Shown here piece after piece: positions 17,922 through 27,160 of a DNA stretch of 64,000 nt (positions are counted from its first letter, which is position 1; each line of letters starts with the position of its first letter). The DNA lies in assembly GCF_026015625.1 (NCBI RefSeq), contig NZ_JAPDVG010000001.1, forward strand, positions 1,240,001 to 1,304,000, given 5' to 3'. The notes below the pieces were generated by a model. It was not told the origin of the DNA, did no database searches, and saw nothing but the letters and a program-made list of their open reading frames with translations. Source of the DNA: Segatella copri. GTDB lineage: Bacteria > Bacteroidota > Bacteroidia > Bacteroidales > Bacteroidaceae. The position numbers and the translations under genes are program-made.

Positions 17922-18122
17922 ATGCTTATGATACAGTATATCATCATAGCAATCATATTGGCGGCATGCATCACGTATGCCGCCATTTGTATCTACCGCT
18001 CCATCAAACAAGCACGAGAGTGTAAAAACTATCAATGTTCAGGTTGCCCGTTCGTTGAAAAATGCCAAAAGAACAAAAAGAAAGAGGCTACTCAGCGGAA
18101 AGAACAAGAGCAGTTCTCATAA
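17922..18122 (+). CDS. FeoB-associated Cys-rich membrane protein (orphan)
   Basis: A 66-residue protein with one N-terminal helix (IQYIIIAIILAACITYAAICI) and a short Cys-rich tail, CKNYQCSGCPFVEKC. This matches the FeoB-associated Cys-rich family, which normally accompanies the ferrous iron transporter gene feoB. No feoB is nearby, so the assignment rests on sequence alone. An ATG two codons downstream is an equally good start. Confidence 0.7.
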   Translation: MLMIQYIIIAIILAACITYAAICIYRSIKQARECKNYQCSGCPFVEKCQKNKKKEATQRKEQEQFS

Positions 18123-18278
18123 AAGAGCTGCTAAAACTACTTTTACTGTCATGCAGCGAGGAAACCAGACAAAAATTAAAGCATTTCAGAACCCGTTCAT
18201 TATGAGCAAGATACAAAGAAAGTGATTGTTTTAATTAAAAAAGTTGCATAAAAATTTGGTAGAACCAATAAAAAGTAG

Positions 18279-18286
18279 TACCTTTG
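18279..18286 (+). promoter_or_regulatory. Promoter -7 box of tRNA-Cys
   Basis: TACCTTTG followed by CACTC, 34 bp before the mature tRNA 5' end. Confidence 0.65.
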
Positions 18287-18319
18287 CACTCGCAAATCAG
18301 AAATGATTGTTCTACACAA

Positions 18320-18390
18320 GGTGTCTTAACCGAGCGGTTAGGTAACGGTCTGCAAAACCGTGTAGAGCGGTTCGACTCCGCTAGACACCT
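18320..18390 (+). tRNA. tRNA-Cys (GCA)
   Basis: A 71-nt cloverleaf: the 7-bp acceptor stem GGTGTCT/AGACACC, anticodon GCA in the loop CTGCAAA, a T-arm GCGGTTCGACTCCGC, and discriminator base T as expected for cysteine. The 3' CCA is not encoded. It has its own promoter and terminator. Confidence 0.95.
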
Positions 18391-18398
18391 CATAAAAA

Positions 18399-18429
18399 AG
18401 GAAGTTCTTCAATAAGGACTTCCTTTTTT
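18399..18429 (+). terminator. Terminator of tRNA-Cys
   Basis: Stem AAGGAAGT/ACTTCCTT with extra inner pairs and a run of six Ts, starting eight bases after the tRNA. Confidence 0.85.
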
Positions 18430-18519
18430 CATATCTACTCTCCCCCATTTTCATTCCTCATTTCTAGGTATTCATCAAAACCCCCATTTTTAGGTATTGC
18501 ACAATTATAAAAATCTTCG

Positions 18520-18527
18520 TACCTTTG
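18520..18527 (+). promoter_or_regulatory. Promoter -7 box of the putative small RNA
   Basis: TACCTTTG followed by CAACC, in the same form as the strong promoters of this window. No sizeable ORF follows. Confidence 0.6.
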
Positions 18528-18533
18528 CAACCG

Positions 18534-18728
18534 TAAATGATAAACATCAGAACTGAGGTTATCCTACGAGTAGGAATTGCCCCTTGCCAAAAGCAATTCT
18601 GGTGAACGTTTGAAACTTTTAGATAATTGAGACAAAGATAGAAATTAAAATCTTGTTCGCTAATAGAAATAATTCATAATGTTTTTGTATAATATGAAAA
18701 GGGGTGCTTGTGAAAGTACCCCTTTTAT
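18534..18728 (+). ncRNA. Putative small RNA of about 195 nt
   Basis: The unit consists of a strong promoter, a body with no long ORF, and a terminator with a 13-bp stem closed by a GUGA tetraloop (18697-18726). Inside, GAATTGC (18574-18580) pairs with GCAATTC (18593-18599) around a C-rich loop. The rest is AU-rich. The only frame near the 5' end is 22 codons starting at 18537. The length would suit a regulatory RNA, but no known family, including 6S, could be confirmed by reading. It fills most of the 18391-18835 gap. Confidence 0.55.
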
Positions 18729-18835
18729 GTATAGGTTTACTACATGGCGATGCATTTTGTTCTATGTCACGACGCACAGACTTCTACATCGCCATGTAAT
18801 TTCAAAGATATCGGGAGTTTTAAAAAAGCCTGTTA

Positions 18836-19828
18836 CTATTTGATTTTAGCACCAAATGACTTGACAAACTTAATCTTCTTGCCTTTTGCGATGATTGGCT
18901 TCTTCCATTCACCACCCAAAACACGGACAACAGCCTTCTTGCCTACAGGAACCGCATCTACAGCCTTCTGCAAATCCATGAAATTGCCTCGACCTTCTGC
19001 AGAGACTACATAATCATAATGGCAGACATGAGACTTCAGCGCTGGCACCTGCTCAGCTACAGCATCAGCAAGCGCACCGGCAACCACACGTGCACCATAT
19101 ACATTATAATGGGTATTATCTTTCTTACCCTTAGGAACCTGCGGATTCTCGCCAGGCATAAACCACATATGTAATTTGCGGCTGCCTTCAATACCCATGC
19201 CCGTTTCTATATCGTGGGTAATCTTAGTAGCATCAACAAACGGAACATTCAGCTGCTTTGCTACATTGCGGGGAGCTATCACATAAGCTCCATGGGTATC
19301 GATAAGCGTATCACTATTAATCTGCTCCCTTCCATCATATACTTTATTGCGAAGCTTCTCGTCATCATCATTCTTCAATTCTGCAGAATAATAGCAGCGA
19401 CGAACCACCGCATTGAACAGTACAGGAATACCACCCTTGGCACGGGTCTCATTTACATATCTGGCAAGGTTTGCATCAAAAGTAGATCCCGGATCAGTAT
19501 GACGGTCAGGCATAGACTTCTCATCGTTATGCCCAAACTGGATAAACACATAATCACCTGGCTTTATTCTATCCAAAACCTTTTTCCATCTTCCTTCATT
19601 GATAAAGCTCAAAGAAGAACGACCATTAACAGCATGATTGTCAACAATCACCTTGTCATCAAAAAAGCCTTGCAATACCATCCCCCATCCTCGCTCTGGA
19701 TTATTTCTAAAACCACCTTTCTCGGCAGCAGTAGAATCACCTATTACAAAAATCGTTGTTGTCTTTGTGCTGGATGTCATCAGCAACGCCAGTATGAATA
19801 CACATAAAATAGCTTTTATTTTTTTCAT
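18836..19828 (-). CDS. SGNH esterase, rhamnogalacturonan acetylesterase-like, with truncated pectinesterase-like tail
   Basis: A 330-residue exported protein. A signal peptide covers about residues 1-21. The SGNH hydrolase blocks follow: GDST (I), NGRSS (II), GHND (III) and DNTHYN with the catalytic Asp/His (V). This is the CE12 type that removes acetyl groups from pectin backbones. After about residue 270 the sequence changes to YDYVVSAEGRGNFMDLQKAVDAVP, which resembles the first strands of a pectin methylesterase (CE8), but only about 60 residues are present before the stop. It may be a remnant of a CE12-CE8 fusion. No other pectin genes adjoin it. Confidence 0.8.
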   Translation of the reverse strand: MKKIKAILCVFILALLMTSSTKTTTIFVIGDSTAAEKGGFRNNPERGWGMVLQGFFDDKVIVDNHAVNGRSSLSFINEGRWKKVLDRIKPGDYVFIQFGHNDEKSMPDRHTDPGSTFDANLARYVNETRAKGGIPVLFNAVVRRCYYSAELKNDDDEKLRNKVYDGREQINSDTLIDTHGAYVIAPRNVAKQLNVPFVDATKITHDIETGMGIEGSRKLHMWFMPGENPQVPKGKKDNTHYNVYGARVVAGALADAVAEQVPALKSHVCHYDYVVSAEGRGNFMDLQKAVDAVPVGKKAVVRVLGGEWKKPIIAKGKKIKFVKSFGAKIK

Positions 19829-19952
19829 TTGTCTGTAGTTTTTAGAAGTTACTAAAATTATAGTTAGGCATACACGCTAACACATAAAAAGCTCTCGCCC
19901 TGCCGCACTGCATATTCACATATACGAGCACGAGAGGACGAGAAAGAGAGTA

Positions 19953-21317
19953 TTATTTATTTATTTTGGCTATCAATTCCTCGGCAGTAACCAAGGTTTG
20001 TTCGCCAGTTTCCATATTCTTAAGCGTAACCTTGCCCTGAGCCATCTCATTCTCACCTGCAAGCACCACAAACGGAATATTCTTGGCATTGGCATAGCTC
20101 ATCTGCTTCTTCATCTTCGCCTTATCAGGGAAGATTTCGGTACGGATACCGGCTGCACGAGCTGCACTTACTATAGGCAGGCAGTAAGCTGTCTCCTTTT
20201 CACCGAAGTTGATAAACAGTACCTGAGTAGCATTTACAGCCTCCTTCGGATAAAGGTCGAGCGCACCTAACACATCATAAATACGGTCAGCACCAAAACT
20301 GATACCAACACCGCTCAAACCTGGCAAACCGAAAATGCCGGTGAGGTTGTCGTAACGACCACCACCTGTAATACTTCCCATTGGAGTATCAAGCGCCTTC
20401 ACCTCGAAGATTGCACCTGTATAATAGTTCAAGCCACGAGCCAGAGTGAGATCCAGTTCTATCTCGTTGTTCAAGCCAAGAGTCTTCAAGGTATCGAGGA
20501 TAAACTTGGTTTCCTCTACACCCTTCAAACCAACTTCTGAACCTTCGAGAACCTTCGCTATCACTTCAAGTTTCTCATCATTAGTTCCTGACAGTGAGAT
20601 GATTGGCTGCAACTTCTCAATGGCATCTTCAGAAATGCCGTCATTGCGCAACTCTTCGTTTACATTGTCAAGTCCGATTTTATCAAGCTTATCGATGGCC
20701 ACTGTGATATCTACAATCTTCTCAGCCTCGCCGATAACCTCTGCAATACCGGTAAGAATCTTGCGGTTATTAATCTTGATGCATACACGAACACCAAACT
20801 TAGTGAACACGGTATCAACAATCTGCATCAATTCGACCTCGTTCAGGAGAGAATCAGAGCCAACCACATCAGCATCACACTGATAGAACTCACGGTAACG
20901 TCCCTTCTGAGGGCGGTCTGCACGCCATACTGGCTGAATCTGATAACGTTTGAAAGGCATCTGCAACTCCTCGCGGTGCTGCACTACATAACGTGCGAAA
21001 GGAACGGTCAGGTCATAACGAAGACCCTTCTCACAAAGTTTCGCTGCTAATTTGAGTGATCCGAGAGAATGAATATCCTCATCGCTCACCTTATTCATAT
21101 AGTCGCCTGAATTCAATATCTTAAAAAGCAGTTTATCACCCTCTTCACCATACTTGCCCATCAAAGTCTGAAGGGTTTCCATGGCAGGGGTTTCAATCTG
21201 CTGGAATCCATAAAGAGCATACACTTCCTTGATGGTGTTGAAGATGTAGTTGCGTTTCGCCATCTCAACAGGACCAAAATCTCTCGTGCCCTTTGGTATA
21301 CTTGGTTTCTGAGCCAT
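19953..21317 (-). CDS. hisS: Histidyl-tRNA synthetase
   Basis: A 454-residue class II synthetase charging tRNA-His. Motif 2 is [14 protein letters not shown] at about residues 140-153; the HisA-type motifs [10 protein letters not shown] and GGGRYDNL follow, with the anticodon-binding domain in the last 100 residues. It is the third gene of a likely fur-purA-hisS set on the - strand, separated from purA by a 98-bp AT-rich spacer of ACATTAA-type repeats. Size is normal. Confidence 0.96.
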   Translation of the reverse strand: MAQKPSIPKGTRDFGPVEMAKRNYIFNTIKEVYALYGFQQIETPAMETLQTLMGKYGEEGDKLLFKILNSGDYMNKVSDEDIHSLGSLKLAAKLCEKGLRYDLTVPFARYVVQHREELQMPFKRYQIQPVWRADRPQKGRYREFYQCDADVVGSDSLLNEVELMQIVDTVFTKFGVRVCIKINNRKILTGIAEVIGEAEKIVDITVAIDKLDKIGLDNVNEELRNDGISEDAIEKLQPIISLSGTNDEKLEVIAKVLEGSEVGLKGVEETKFILDTLKTLGLNNEIELDLTLARGLNYYTGAIFEVKALDTPMGSITGGGRYDNLTGIFGLPGLSGVGISFGADRIYDVLGALDLYPKEAVNATQVLFINFGEKETAYCLPIVSAARAAGIRTEIFPDKAKMKKQMSYANAKNIPFVVLAGENEMAQGKVTLKNMETGEQTLVTAEELIAKINK

Positions 21318-21321
21318 TTAT

Positions 21322-21413
21322 TAATGTTTAATATGAATGTTAAATGTTTAATGTCTAGCGCCATGTAAACCCCTCAAAGTAAACATTAAACACTAAACAT
21401 TAAACACTATATG
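21322..21413. repeat. Heptamer-like repeat spacer in inverted halves
   Basis: The hisS-purA gap is built from AATGTTTAAT-type units on one side and ATTAAACATTAAAC-type units on the other, making long inverted AT-rich halves around a GC-richer centre. Similar ACATTCA units occur at 93-125 and 42823-42908. Confidence 0.6.
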
Positions 21414-21415
21414 AT

Positions 21416-22690
21416 TTATTTGCGTACAATAGTCTGAGCACGGTCCGGACCGATAGAAATGATACCGATCTTAGTCTCAAGGAACTCTTCTACGAAAGCA
21501 ATATAATCCTTGAACTCCTGTGGGAACTGATCTTCAGATGTGAACTTAGTCATATCTGTCTTCCAGCCCTTGAACTCCTTGTAAACAGGTTCTACATCAT
21601 CGATTTCGTATGGGAAATCTGTTGTAACAGAACCATCCTTCAACTTATATGCCACGCATGCCTTGATGGTATCAAAGCCATCGAGCACGTCGCTCTTCAT
21701 CATGATAAGCTCGGTAACACCATTCACCATGACAGAATACTTGAGCTGTACAAGATCGCACCAGCCACAACGACGCTCACGACCGGTAACAGCACCATAC
21801 TCATGACCGAGGTCACGAATCTTGGCACCCGTCTCATCGAAAAGCTCTGTAGGGAATGGACCTGCACCAACACGTGTACAGTAAGCCTTCATGATACCAT
21901 AAACATTGCCGATGCGGTTAGGGCCGACACCCAAACCTATGCAGGCACCTGCACAGATAGTATTAGAAGAAGTAACGAATGGATAAGAACCGAAATCAAC
22001 ATCGAGCATAGTACCCTGAGCACCCTCGCAGAGGATATCCTTACCAGAACGGAGCACCTTATTGATTTCTACCTCGCTATCAATAAGTTTAAACTGCTTC
22101 AAGTATTCGATGCCCTCCATCCAGGTCTTCTCAACCTCTGTAATATCGAAGTCGGTATAACCGAGACTTGCGATGGTTTTGAGATGAGCAGCCTTGTGAG
22201 CAGCATACTTCTCCTCGAAATTGTCAAGGATATCGCCTACGCGAAGACCGGTACGGCTAACCTTGTCAGTATAAGTAGGACCGATACCCTTACCAGTAGT
22301 ACCTACCTTGTTCTTTCCCTTAGAAGCCTCGATAGCAGCATCGAGTACACGGTGAGTAGGCATGATGAGATGTGCCTTCTTAGAGATGTAAAGACGGCTC
22401 TTCAAATCATGACCGCTCTTCTCAAGATCCTTAGCCTCACCCATAAAGAGGTCTGGAGCCAAAACCACACCATTGCCGATGATGTTCACCTTACCACCCT
22501 GGAAAATACCAGAAGGGATAGAGCGAAGCACATACTTCTCGCCCTCAAACTCCAATGTATGTCCAGCATTAGGACCACCCTGGAAACGAGCAATGACATC
22601 ATACTTAGGGGTCAACACGTCAACCACCTTACCTTTACCTTCATCGCCCCACTGCAAACCCAGCAGGACATCTACTTTACCTGTGTTCAT
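21416..22690 (-). CDS. purA: Adenylosuccinate synthetase
   Basis: A 424-residue GTP-dependent enzyme joining IMP and aspartate in AMP synthesis. The P-loop-like N-terminus GLQWGDEGKGK, the IMP-contact motif FQGGPNAGHT and the GTGKGIGPTYTDK stretch are all present. It is complete and of typical size. It lies 23 bp after the fur gene and is probably cotranscribed with it, so iron or peroxide status might influence its transcription; this is an inference from spacing. Confidence 0.96.
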   Translation of the reverse strand: MNTGKVDVLLGLQWGDEGKGKVVDVLTPKYDVIARFQGGPNAGHTLEFEGEKYVLRSIPSGIFQGGKVNIIGNGVVLAPDLFMGEAKDLEKSGHDLKSRLYISKKAHLIMPTHRVLDAAIEASKGKNKVGTTGKGIGPTYTDKVSRTGLRVGDILDNFEEKYAAHKAAHLKTIASLGYTDFDITEVEKTWMEGIEYLKQFKLIDSEVEINKVLRSGKDILCEGAQGTMLDVDFGSYPFVTSSNTICAGACIGLGVGPNRIGNVYGIMKAYCTRVGAGPFPTELFDETGAKIRDLGHEYGAVTGRERRCGWCDLVQLKYSVMVNGVTELIMMKSDVLDGFDTIKACVAYKLKDGSVTTDFPYEIDDVEPVYKEFKGWKTDMTKFTSEDQFPQEFKDYIAFVEEFLETKIGIISIGPDRAQTIVRK

Positions 22691-22713
22691 TTTTTATCTT
22701 TTTATCTTGATAC

Positions 22714-23178
22714 TTATTCTTTTTTGCGTTTGCGAGTCATCTTGCTTTGACAGCCGCTGCATACGCCATAGATGTAAAGAGCATAAGCATCTTTACGAAA
22801 GCGCTGCATCCTGATATCCTTCACTGCAGCCGTAACCTGCGGTGCAACAATTTCTGTTACCTTGCCACAAATCGTGCAAACCTGATGCACATGATTGTCC
22901 TCGCTATAACTGGCCTCATACTTGGTGCCGTCTGCCAGACTGTGCTTTACCACAAGCCTCAGTTCCAGGAACAGATGCAATGTGTTATAAAGCGTAGCCC
23001 TGCTAACGCGAAAATTCTTTTTCAGTAGCTCTCTGCCCAAATCTTCTATCGAGAAATGCTCTCCCATAGAATAAATGGTGTCGAGGATAGTGGAACGCTC
23101 CGGAGTGCGCCGGTGATGATTGCTCTCCATATAATTGTCCAAAACCTCATGAGCTTTTGCTAAAATTTCTTCACTCAT
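22714..23178 (-). CDS. fur: Fur family transcriptional regulator
   Basis: A 154-residue metal-responsive repressor. The N-terminal winged helix contains RVSRATLYNTLHLFLE. The HVHQVCTICG motif and the C-terminal CSGC supply the structural zinc pairs. The last residues are basic (KMTRKRKKE). Whether it senses Fe, Zn or peroxide cannot be decided by reading, although the overall pattern is closest to Fur/PerR. A second Fur-family gene lies at 45989. Confidence 0.85.
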   Translation of the reverse strand: MSEEILAKAHEVLDNYMESNHHRRTPERSTILDTIYSMGEHFSIEDLGRELLKKNFRVSRATLYNTLHLFLELRLVVKHSLADGTKYEASYSEDNHVHQVCTICGKVTEIVAPQVTAAVKDIRMQRFRKDAYALYIYGVCSGCQSKMTRKRKKE

Positions 23179-23204
23179 AATCCTTGTTAGTTACATAAAA
23201 CGCA

Positions 23205-23212
23205 CAAAGATA
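23205..23212 (-). promoter_or_regulatory. Promoter -7 box of fur-purA-hisS
   Basis: TATCTTTG on the - strand, 27 bp before the fur start. Confidence 0.65.
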
Positions 23213-23254
23213 CTCATTATCTACGACATAGAACAATATTTAATTTTAAAAAAT

Positions 23255-23884
23255 CTAAATTCGCCTCAATTCCTCATAGATACGCTGAACCGGAAGCCCC
23301 ATCACATTAAAATAACTCCCCTTCAACCCCGTACAACCTATGTAGCCAATCCATTCCTGAATACCATAGGCGCCAGCTTTGTCAAACGGCTGATAATGAT
23401 TTATATAATAACTGATTTCATCATCAGAAAGCGGCTTGAACGTCACTTCTGTTGTTACTGAAAAGGAACGCTGCTTATGCTGGGTAGTAAGACAAACACC
23501 TGTAACTACATGATGCGTCTTTCCGCTCAACATCTTCAGCATTCGTCTGGCATCTTCAGCGTCACGAGGTTTCCCGAGAATGACTCCCTTTCCTTCCTGA
23601 TCATTCTGTTCGCCAGCTGTTGGCGCAATCACAACCGTATCTGCTGTAAGAATCAAAGTTTCTGACTCGTCCAACTCTTCAACACTATTATTTCCGTTCA
23701 AAAGCGGACGATAAGCCTCAGCCTTTTTCTTGCAGATGAATTCTGCCACCTGATAAGCATCGAGGTCAGCAGGATAACTTTCATCAATACCACTAATCAC
23801 CTTCACCTCAAAGGGAATATCCAAACCTGCCAGAAGTTCCTTGCGACGAGGCGAATTACTCGCCAAAATGATCTTATAATTCAT
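23255..23884 (-). CDS. maf: Maf family nucleotide pyrophosphatase
   Basis: A 209-residue house-cleaning enzyme that hydrolyses non-canonical or modified nucleoside triphosphates. It has the Maf N-terminal motif ASNSPRRKELL at residues 8-18, the ILTADTVV block and GKPRDAEDARRML. A short insertion (NSVEELDESE) precedes the TADT block. It is followed by an unrelated convergent-free spacer; upstream lie the HAD phosphatase and DUF2520 genes on the same strand. Confidence 0.93.
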   Translation of the reverse strand: MNYKIILASNSPRRKELLAGLDIPFEVKVISGIDESYPADLDAYQVAEFICKKKAEAYRPLLNGNNSVEELDESETLILTADTVVIAPTAGEQNDQEGKGVILGKPRDAEDARRMLKMLSGKTHHVVTGVCLTTQHKQRSFSVTTEVTFKPLSDDEISYYINHYQPFDKAGAYGIQEWIGYIGCTGLKGSYFNVMGLPVQRIYEELRRI

Positions 23885-23977
23885 CTATTTTAAACCTTAT
23901 TACTTTGAACTTTATGATTAAAATTCAGTTGCAAACTTTCTACTACAAACTATCAACTTTCAACTATTAACTTAATT

Positions 23978-24496
23978 CTACCAGCCAAACGCCTTAGCAT
24001 CTGAAAGCCATAAACCCTTGGCTCTCAGTACCTGTTCTACGACATCACGTCCCACACCATCACCTCCGTTACAAGCCGAGATATAAGTAGAAATTTCTTT
24101 AATATCGGAGCATGCATCTGCTGGACAACATGGACATCCGCAACGACGCATAATCTCATAATCAGGAATATCATCACCTACATATATTATTTCCTCATCT
24201 GTAATTGAATATTTCTGCTTGAACTCCTCATAAGTCTTTATCTTTACAGAACACCCCATGAAGATATCCTCTACGCCAAGATTTTCATAGCGTACCTGTA
24301 TGGCATGAGAATTACCGCCTGTCAGAATTACGATACGAACACCTTTTTTCTGAGCCAGCTGAATGGCATAGCCATCTTTGATATTAACAGTACGCAAAGG
24401 TTCGCCGGCACTGGAAAGCGTGATGGTCTGTCTTGAAAGTACTCCATCAACATCAAAGATGATTGCTTTTATCTTATTTAAATCGTAATTTATCAT
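23978..24496 (-). CDS. kdsC: KdsC-like HAD phosphatase
   Basis: A 172-residue HAD-superfamily hydrolase, C0-type small phosphatase. Motif I is FDVDGVL (nucleophile Asp near residue 15), motif II is ILTGG, and motif IV is YVGDDIPD. The size and tetramer-type fold fit 3-deoxy-manno-octulosonate 8-phosphate phosphatase, which makes Kdo for lipopolysaccharide. A cysteine pair CGCPCCP near the C-terminal third is unusual. The specific substrate is inferred. Confidence 0.8.
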   Translation of the reverse strand: MINYDLNKIKAIIFDVDGVLSRQTITLSSAGEPLRTVNIKDGYAIQLAQKKGVRIVILTGGNSHAIQVRYENLGVEDIFMGCSVKIKTYEEFKQKYSITDEEIIYVGDDIPDYEIMRRCGCPCCPADACSDIKEISTYISACNGGDGVGRDVVEQVLRAKGLWLSDAKAFGW

Positions 24497-24554
24497 ATTT
24501 ATTTCTGTTTTTAGAACTTAAATTCCTAACTGCAAACTTAAACCGATAACAGTT

Positions 24555-25325
24555 TTATCTCTTGAACTTGAATATGCTTTTGCTCATCATTTCATAAATC
24601 TGCTGTAGTTCTGGCTGTTTTTCAAGAAGTTGCATTTGTTTCTCCATTACGTTCCGATCATCACGAATAGCCGGTCCTGTCTGCACTTCAGCTGCCGAAT
24701 GCGAAGAAGCCTTGTCCATAGTTTCCATAACCAGAGGACGGAGAACACTGCCAGGAATGTGATGATTTTCGAGAATCTGCTGACCTATAGCTACGCAATG
24801 ATTCGCAAAATTACAAGCAAAAACAGCTGACAGGTGCAGATACTTACGATTATCAGAATCCAATTCATAGACACTACGAGAAATCTGTTCTGCCAACCTC
24901 TTCAGGAAAGAAGTTTCGAAAGCACCACATCCCTCAATGAAAATAGGAATATTTTCGAATGCAACCTTTTTATCTTTCGTAAATGTCTGCATCGGATAAA
25001 ATACGCCATAATGACGGGCATAATCTTTGAAAACATCCATCGGCATGGAACCAGCTGTATGAACAAACATCTTATCTTCTCTTCCTTTGCACAGTTCAGG
25101 AATAAGCATTTCAAGCGCATCATCCTTCACTGAAACGATGTACAAATCTGCATCACAGACCACCTTACCCATCTCATTGACAGGCTCACAATTCACCTTC
25201 TCGGCCAATAGAGAGGCCGATTCCCAAGTTCTACTGAAAACTTGTACAATCTGATGTTCTGATTGCGATATTTCGAGCGCAAGATTGGTAGCAAGATTAC
25301 CTGCCCCAATAAACACTATTTTCAT
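24555..25325 (-). CDS. Rossmann-like and DUF2520 domain protein
   Basis: A 256-residue protein with an N-terminal NAD(P)-binding motif GAGNLATNLA (residues 7-16) and a DUF2520 C-terminal all-helical domain containing AAVFACNFANHC. Members resemble F420/NADP-type or ketopantoate-type reductases, but the reaction is unknown. It is the first gene of the set DUF2520-kdsC-maf, with a promoter 33 bp upstream. Confidence 0.85.
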   Translation of the reverse strand: MKIVFIGAGNLATNLALEISQSEHQIVQVFSRTWESASLLAEKVNCEPVNEMGKVVCDADLYIVSVKDDALEMLIPELCKGREDKMFVHTAGSMPMDVFKDYARHYGVFYPMQTFTKDKKVAFENIPIFIEGCGAFETSFLKRLAEQISRSVYELDSDNRKYLHLSAVFACNFANHCVAIGQQILENHHIPGSVLRPLVMETMDKASSHSAAEVQTGPAIRDDRNVMEKQMQLLEKQPELQQIYEMMSKSIFKFKR

Positions 25326-25357
25326 ACGTAATTTTGTTTAAAGTTCTACTTTTTATG

Positions 25358-25427
25358 CAAAAATACTAAAAAATAACGATAGAGGAGCCCTTTTTCTTGC
25401 TTTTTTATGATAAATTTATTATTTTTG
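25358..25427. promoter_or_regulatory. Divergent promoters of the DUF2520 set and the GNAT-like gene
   Basis: On the - strand TATTTTTG (25358-25365). On the + strand TATTTTTG (25420-25427). The + strand box lies only six bases before the GTG at 25433, implying a leaderless or near-leaderless message. Confidence 0.55.
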
Positions 25428-25432
25428 CCTTC

Positions 25433-26407
25433 GTGAGAAAATATGAAGTAGAAATATATGGTAAACTGGAAGAAATGCCGCATTTATTGGAAGGCGACTT
25501 TTTTCATAGCTTGGAGCTTTTTCAGATTCTTGAAAAAACACCCGGCATAACCCCTTTTATGGCTGTCGCCACACAGGAGAATAAGGTGGTAGGACAAATG
25601 CTCGTCATCCTCTATCACCGCAAATCTTTATTTCCACCTTATTTATATACGCACGCGCACGCGTATGGAGAGGGATTTTATGCACCCGATGCTGAACAGA
25701 ATGCTATTTTCCCATTGTTACTCCGCAGCATAACTATCCACTTACACAAACGACTCTGCTTTTACATCGAGTTCTCCCGAATGAGCAAAAAGATGCTGGG
25801 TTACCGGGAATTCAGAAAATTGGGCTATGTACCTATTGCCTGGCAAGAGATACATAACTCCCTACACAGCAAACTTCCCCAAGAGAGACTCTCAGACAAA
25901 CAAATTGCTATGATTGAAAAAATGGAGAAAAAGGGAATAAGTTGTAGAGAGGCAACTTCACCCGAAGACATCCATCGTTATCACCAGTTGCTCAAAAATT
26001 ATTATCGGCTGAAACTTCGCCGTTATGTTCCTGACGAAACATTCTTTCAGAAACTGAGTACAAGTAGTAATGCCAGAAACGTCATCATCACCTATAAGGA
26101 CAAAGTGATTGGCGGCTATACCTGCATCTACAACCAAGGCAATGCCTTTCTTTGGTTTTCTGCATTCAAGAGAAAGACTTACATCCATCTGCATCCGGAC
26201 ACAATGACCATCTGGCAAGCACTCTCTGATGCACAGGAGCAGGATGCCCAACACCTCCACTTTATGGACGCAGGACTTCCGCTTAAGAGTAATCTCTACC
26301 GTGAATTCATTCTCGGTTTCGGAGGCAAACCTGTTACCAAGTTTCGCTGGTTCCGCTTCTATCCAAAAGTTATAAACCTGCTCCTCCACTGGCTATACAA
26401 GGATTAA
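25433..26407 (+). CDS. GNAT/FemAB-like acyltransferase-fold protein
   Basis: A 324-residue cytoplasmic protein of the GNAT-superfamily type that is common in Bacteroidota. Recognisable parts are an N-terminal half with FFHSLELFQILEKTPG and YGEGFYAPD, the segment EIHNSLHSKLPQERLSDKQ, and a C-terminal acetyl-CoA-fold region with KVIGGYTCIY and FMDAGLPLKSN. GTG at 25433 is the best start: the next in-frame ATG would cut off conserved sequence, and an upstream TTG lies before the -7 box. The acceptor is unknown. Confidence 0.75.
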   Translation: MRKYEVEIYGKLEEMPHLLEGDFFHSLELFQILEKTPGITPFMAVATQENKVVGQMLVILYHRKSLFPPYLYTHAHAYGEGFYAPDAEQNAIFPLLLRSITIHLHKRLCFYIEFSRMSKKMLGYREFRKLGYVPIAWQEIHNSLHSKLPQERLSDKQIAMIEKMEKKGISCREATSPEDIHRYHQLLKNYYRLKLRRYVPDETFFQKLSTSSNARNVIITYKDKVIGGYTCIYNQGNAFLWFSAFKRKTYIHLHPDTMTIWQALSDAQEQDAQHLHFMDAGLPLKSNLYREFILGFGGKPVTKFRWFRFYPKVINLLLHWLYKD

Positions 26408-26409
26408 GG

Positions 26410-26456
26410 AAAAGAGGTTCCGTGAGCCTATATAAAGCATCTCCGAAACCTCTTTC
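26410..26456. terminator. Bidirectional terminator
   Basis: AAAGAGGTT and AACCTCTTT arms around a 26-nt interior, followed by a T-rich stretch on the + strand. It separates the GNAT-like gene from tetR. Confidence 0.65.
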
Positions 26457-26519
26457 TCTTTTTTAAGCGAATTACACATACGCTCAAAAAGTACATTTTG
26501 TATATTAAAGCCAACGCCT

Positions 26520-27137
26520 CTACTCTTTCAAAGCACGGTCAAGCTGCTCCAAGCCGCGCTCTGTACAGAATCCACGAATCAGGCACAAAATATAATTGTC
26601 GTATATCTCCTGCATCGAATGAACACGATAGAGCTGATGATGCATGATTTCCTCCATCATCACATGTCCTATGTCCATAACAACATTGAAGTCTACATCC
26701 TTACGGAAAAGCCCCTCCTTGACACCAGCCTCAAAGAAACGCACACTCTCCTCCCGTTCATGAGCATGATTTTCCTGGAAGAATTTCACTACACGAGGCA
26801 TCTTATGAACCTCCTCATAAAAAAGAACGCCCACCATCCCATTGCGCTCCATCTGCAATTTATAGACATAGCTGATAATATCTATCACATTCTTCGCTTG
26901 GGTCTTGGCGAAATTTTCTAACTTCGAACGATTTTCTTCTAGCTGACGCATCATACCAGCAAGCAACAATTCTTCTTTGTCACCAAAAATCTCGTACACA
27001 GTTCTCTTAGATACATGAAGCCCCTGTGAGATTTCATCCATCTTGACAGCTTTTACCCCACGCTTATAGAATTCAGGCATCGCATAAGAGATGATTCTGT
27101 CTTTCAGTTCTTGTCTATATTGATTGATTTCTGCCAT
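26520..27137 (-). CDS. TetR/AcrR family transcriptional regulator
   Basis: A 205-residue repressor-type regulator with an N-terminal HTH (VKMDEISQGLHVSKRTVYEIFGDKEEL pattern at about residues 30-56) and a helical ligand-binding domain. ATG at 27137 is chosen because an upstream extension overlaps the -7 box. It is divergent from maeB with 159 bp between the starts, so control of itself and possibly maeB is plausible. The ligand is unknown. Confidence 0.88.
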   Translation of the reverse strand: MAEINQYRQELKDRIISYAMPEFYKRGVKAVKMDEISQGLHVSKRTVYEIFGDKEELLLAGMMRQLEENRSKLENFAKTQAKNVIDIISYVYKLQMERNGMVGVLFYEEVHKMPRVVKFFQENHAHEREESVRFFEAGVKEGLFRKDVDFNVVMDIGHVMMEEIMHHQLYRVHSMQEIYDNYILCLIRGFCTERGLEQLDRALKE

Positions 27138-27160
27138 TTTACTTGTTTGAAGACTATTTT

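Noticed and set aside
18534..18728. 6S RNA
   Set aside because: The size is right, but a long closing stem with a central open bubble could not be drawn by eye, so the name is not used.
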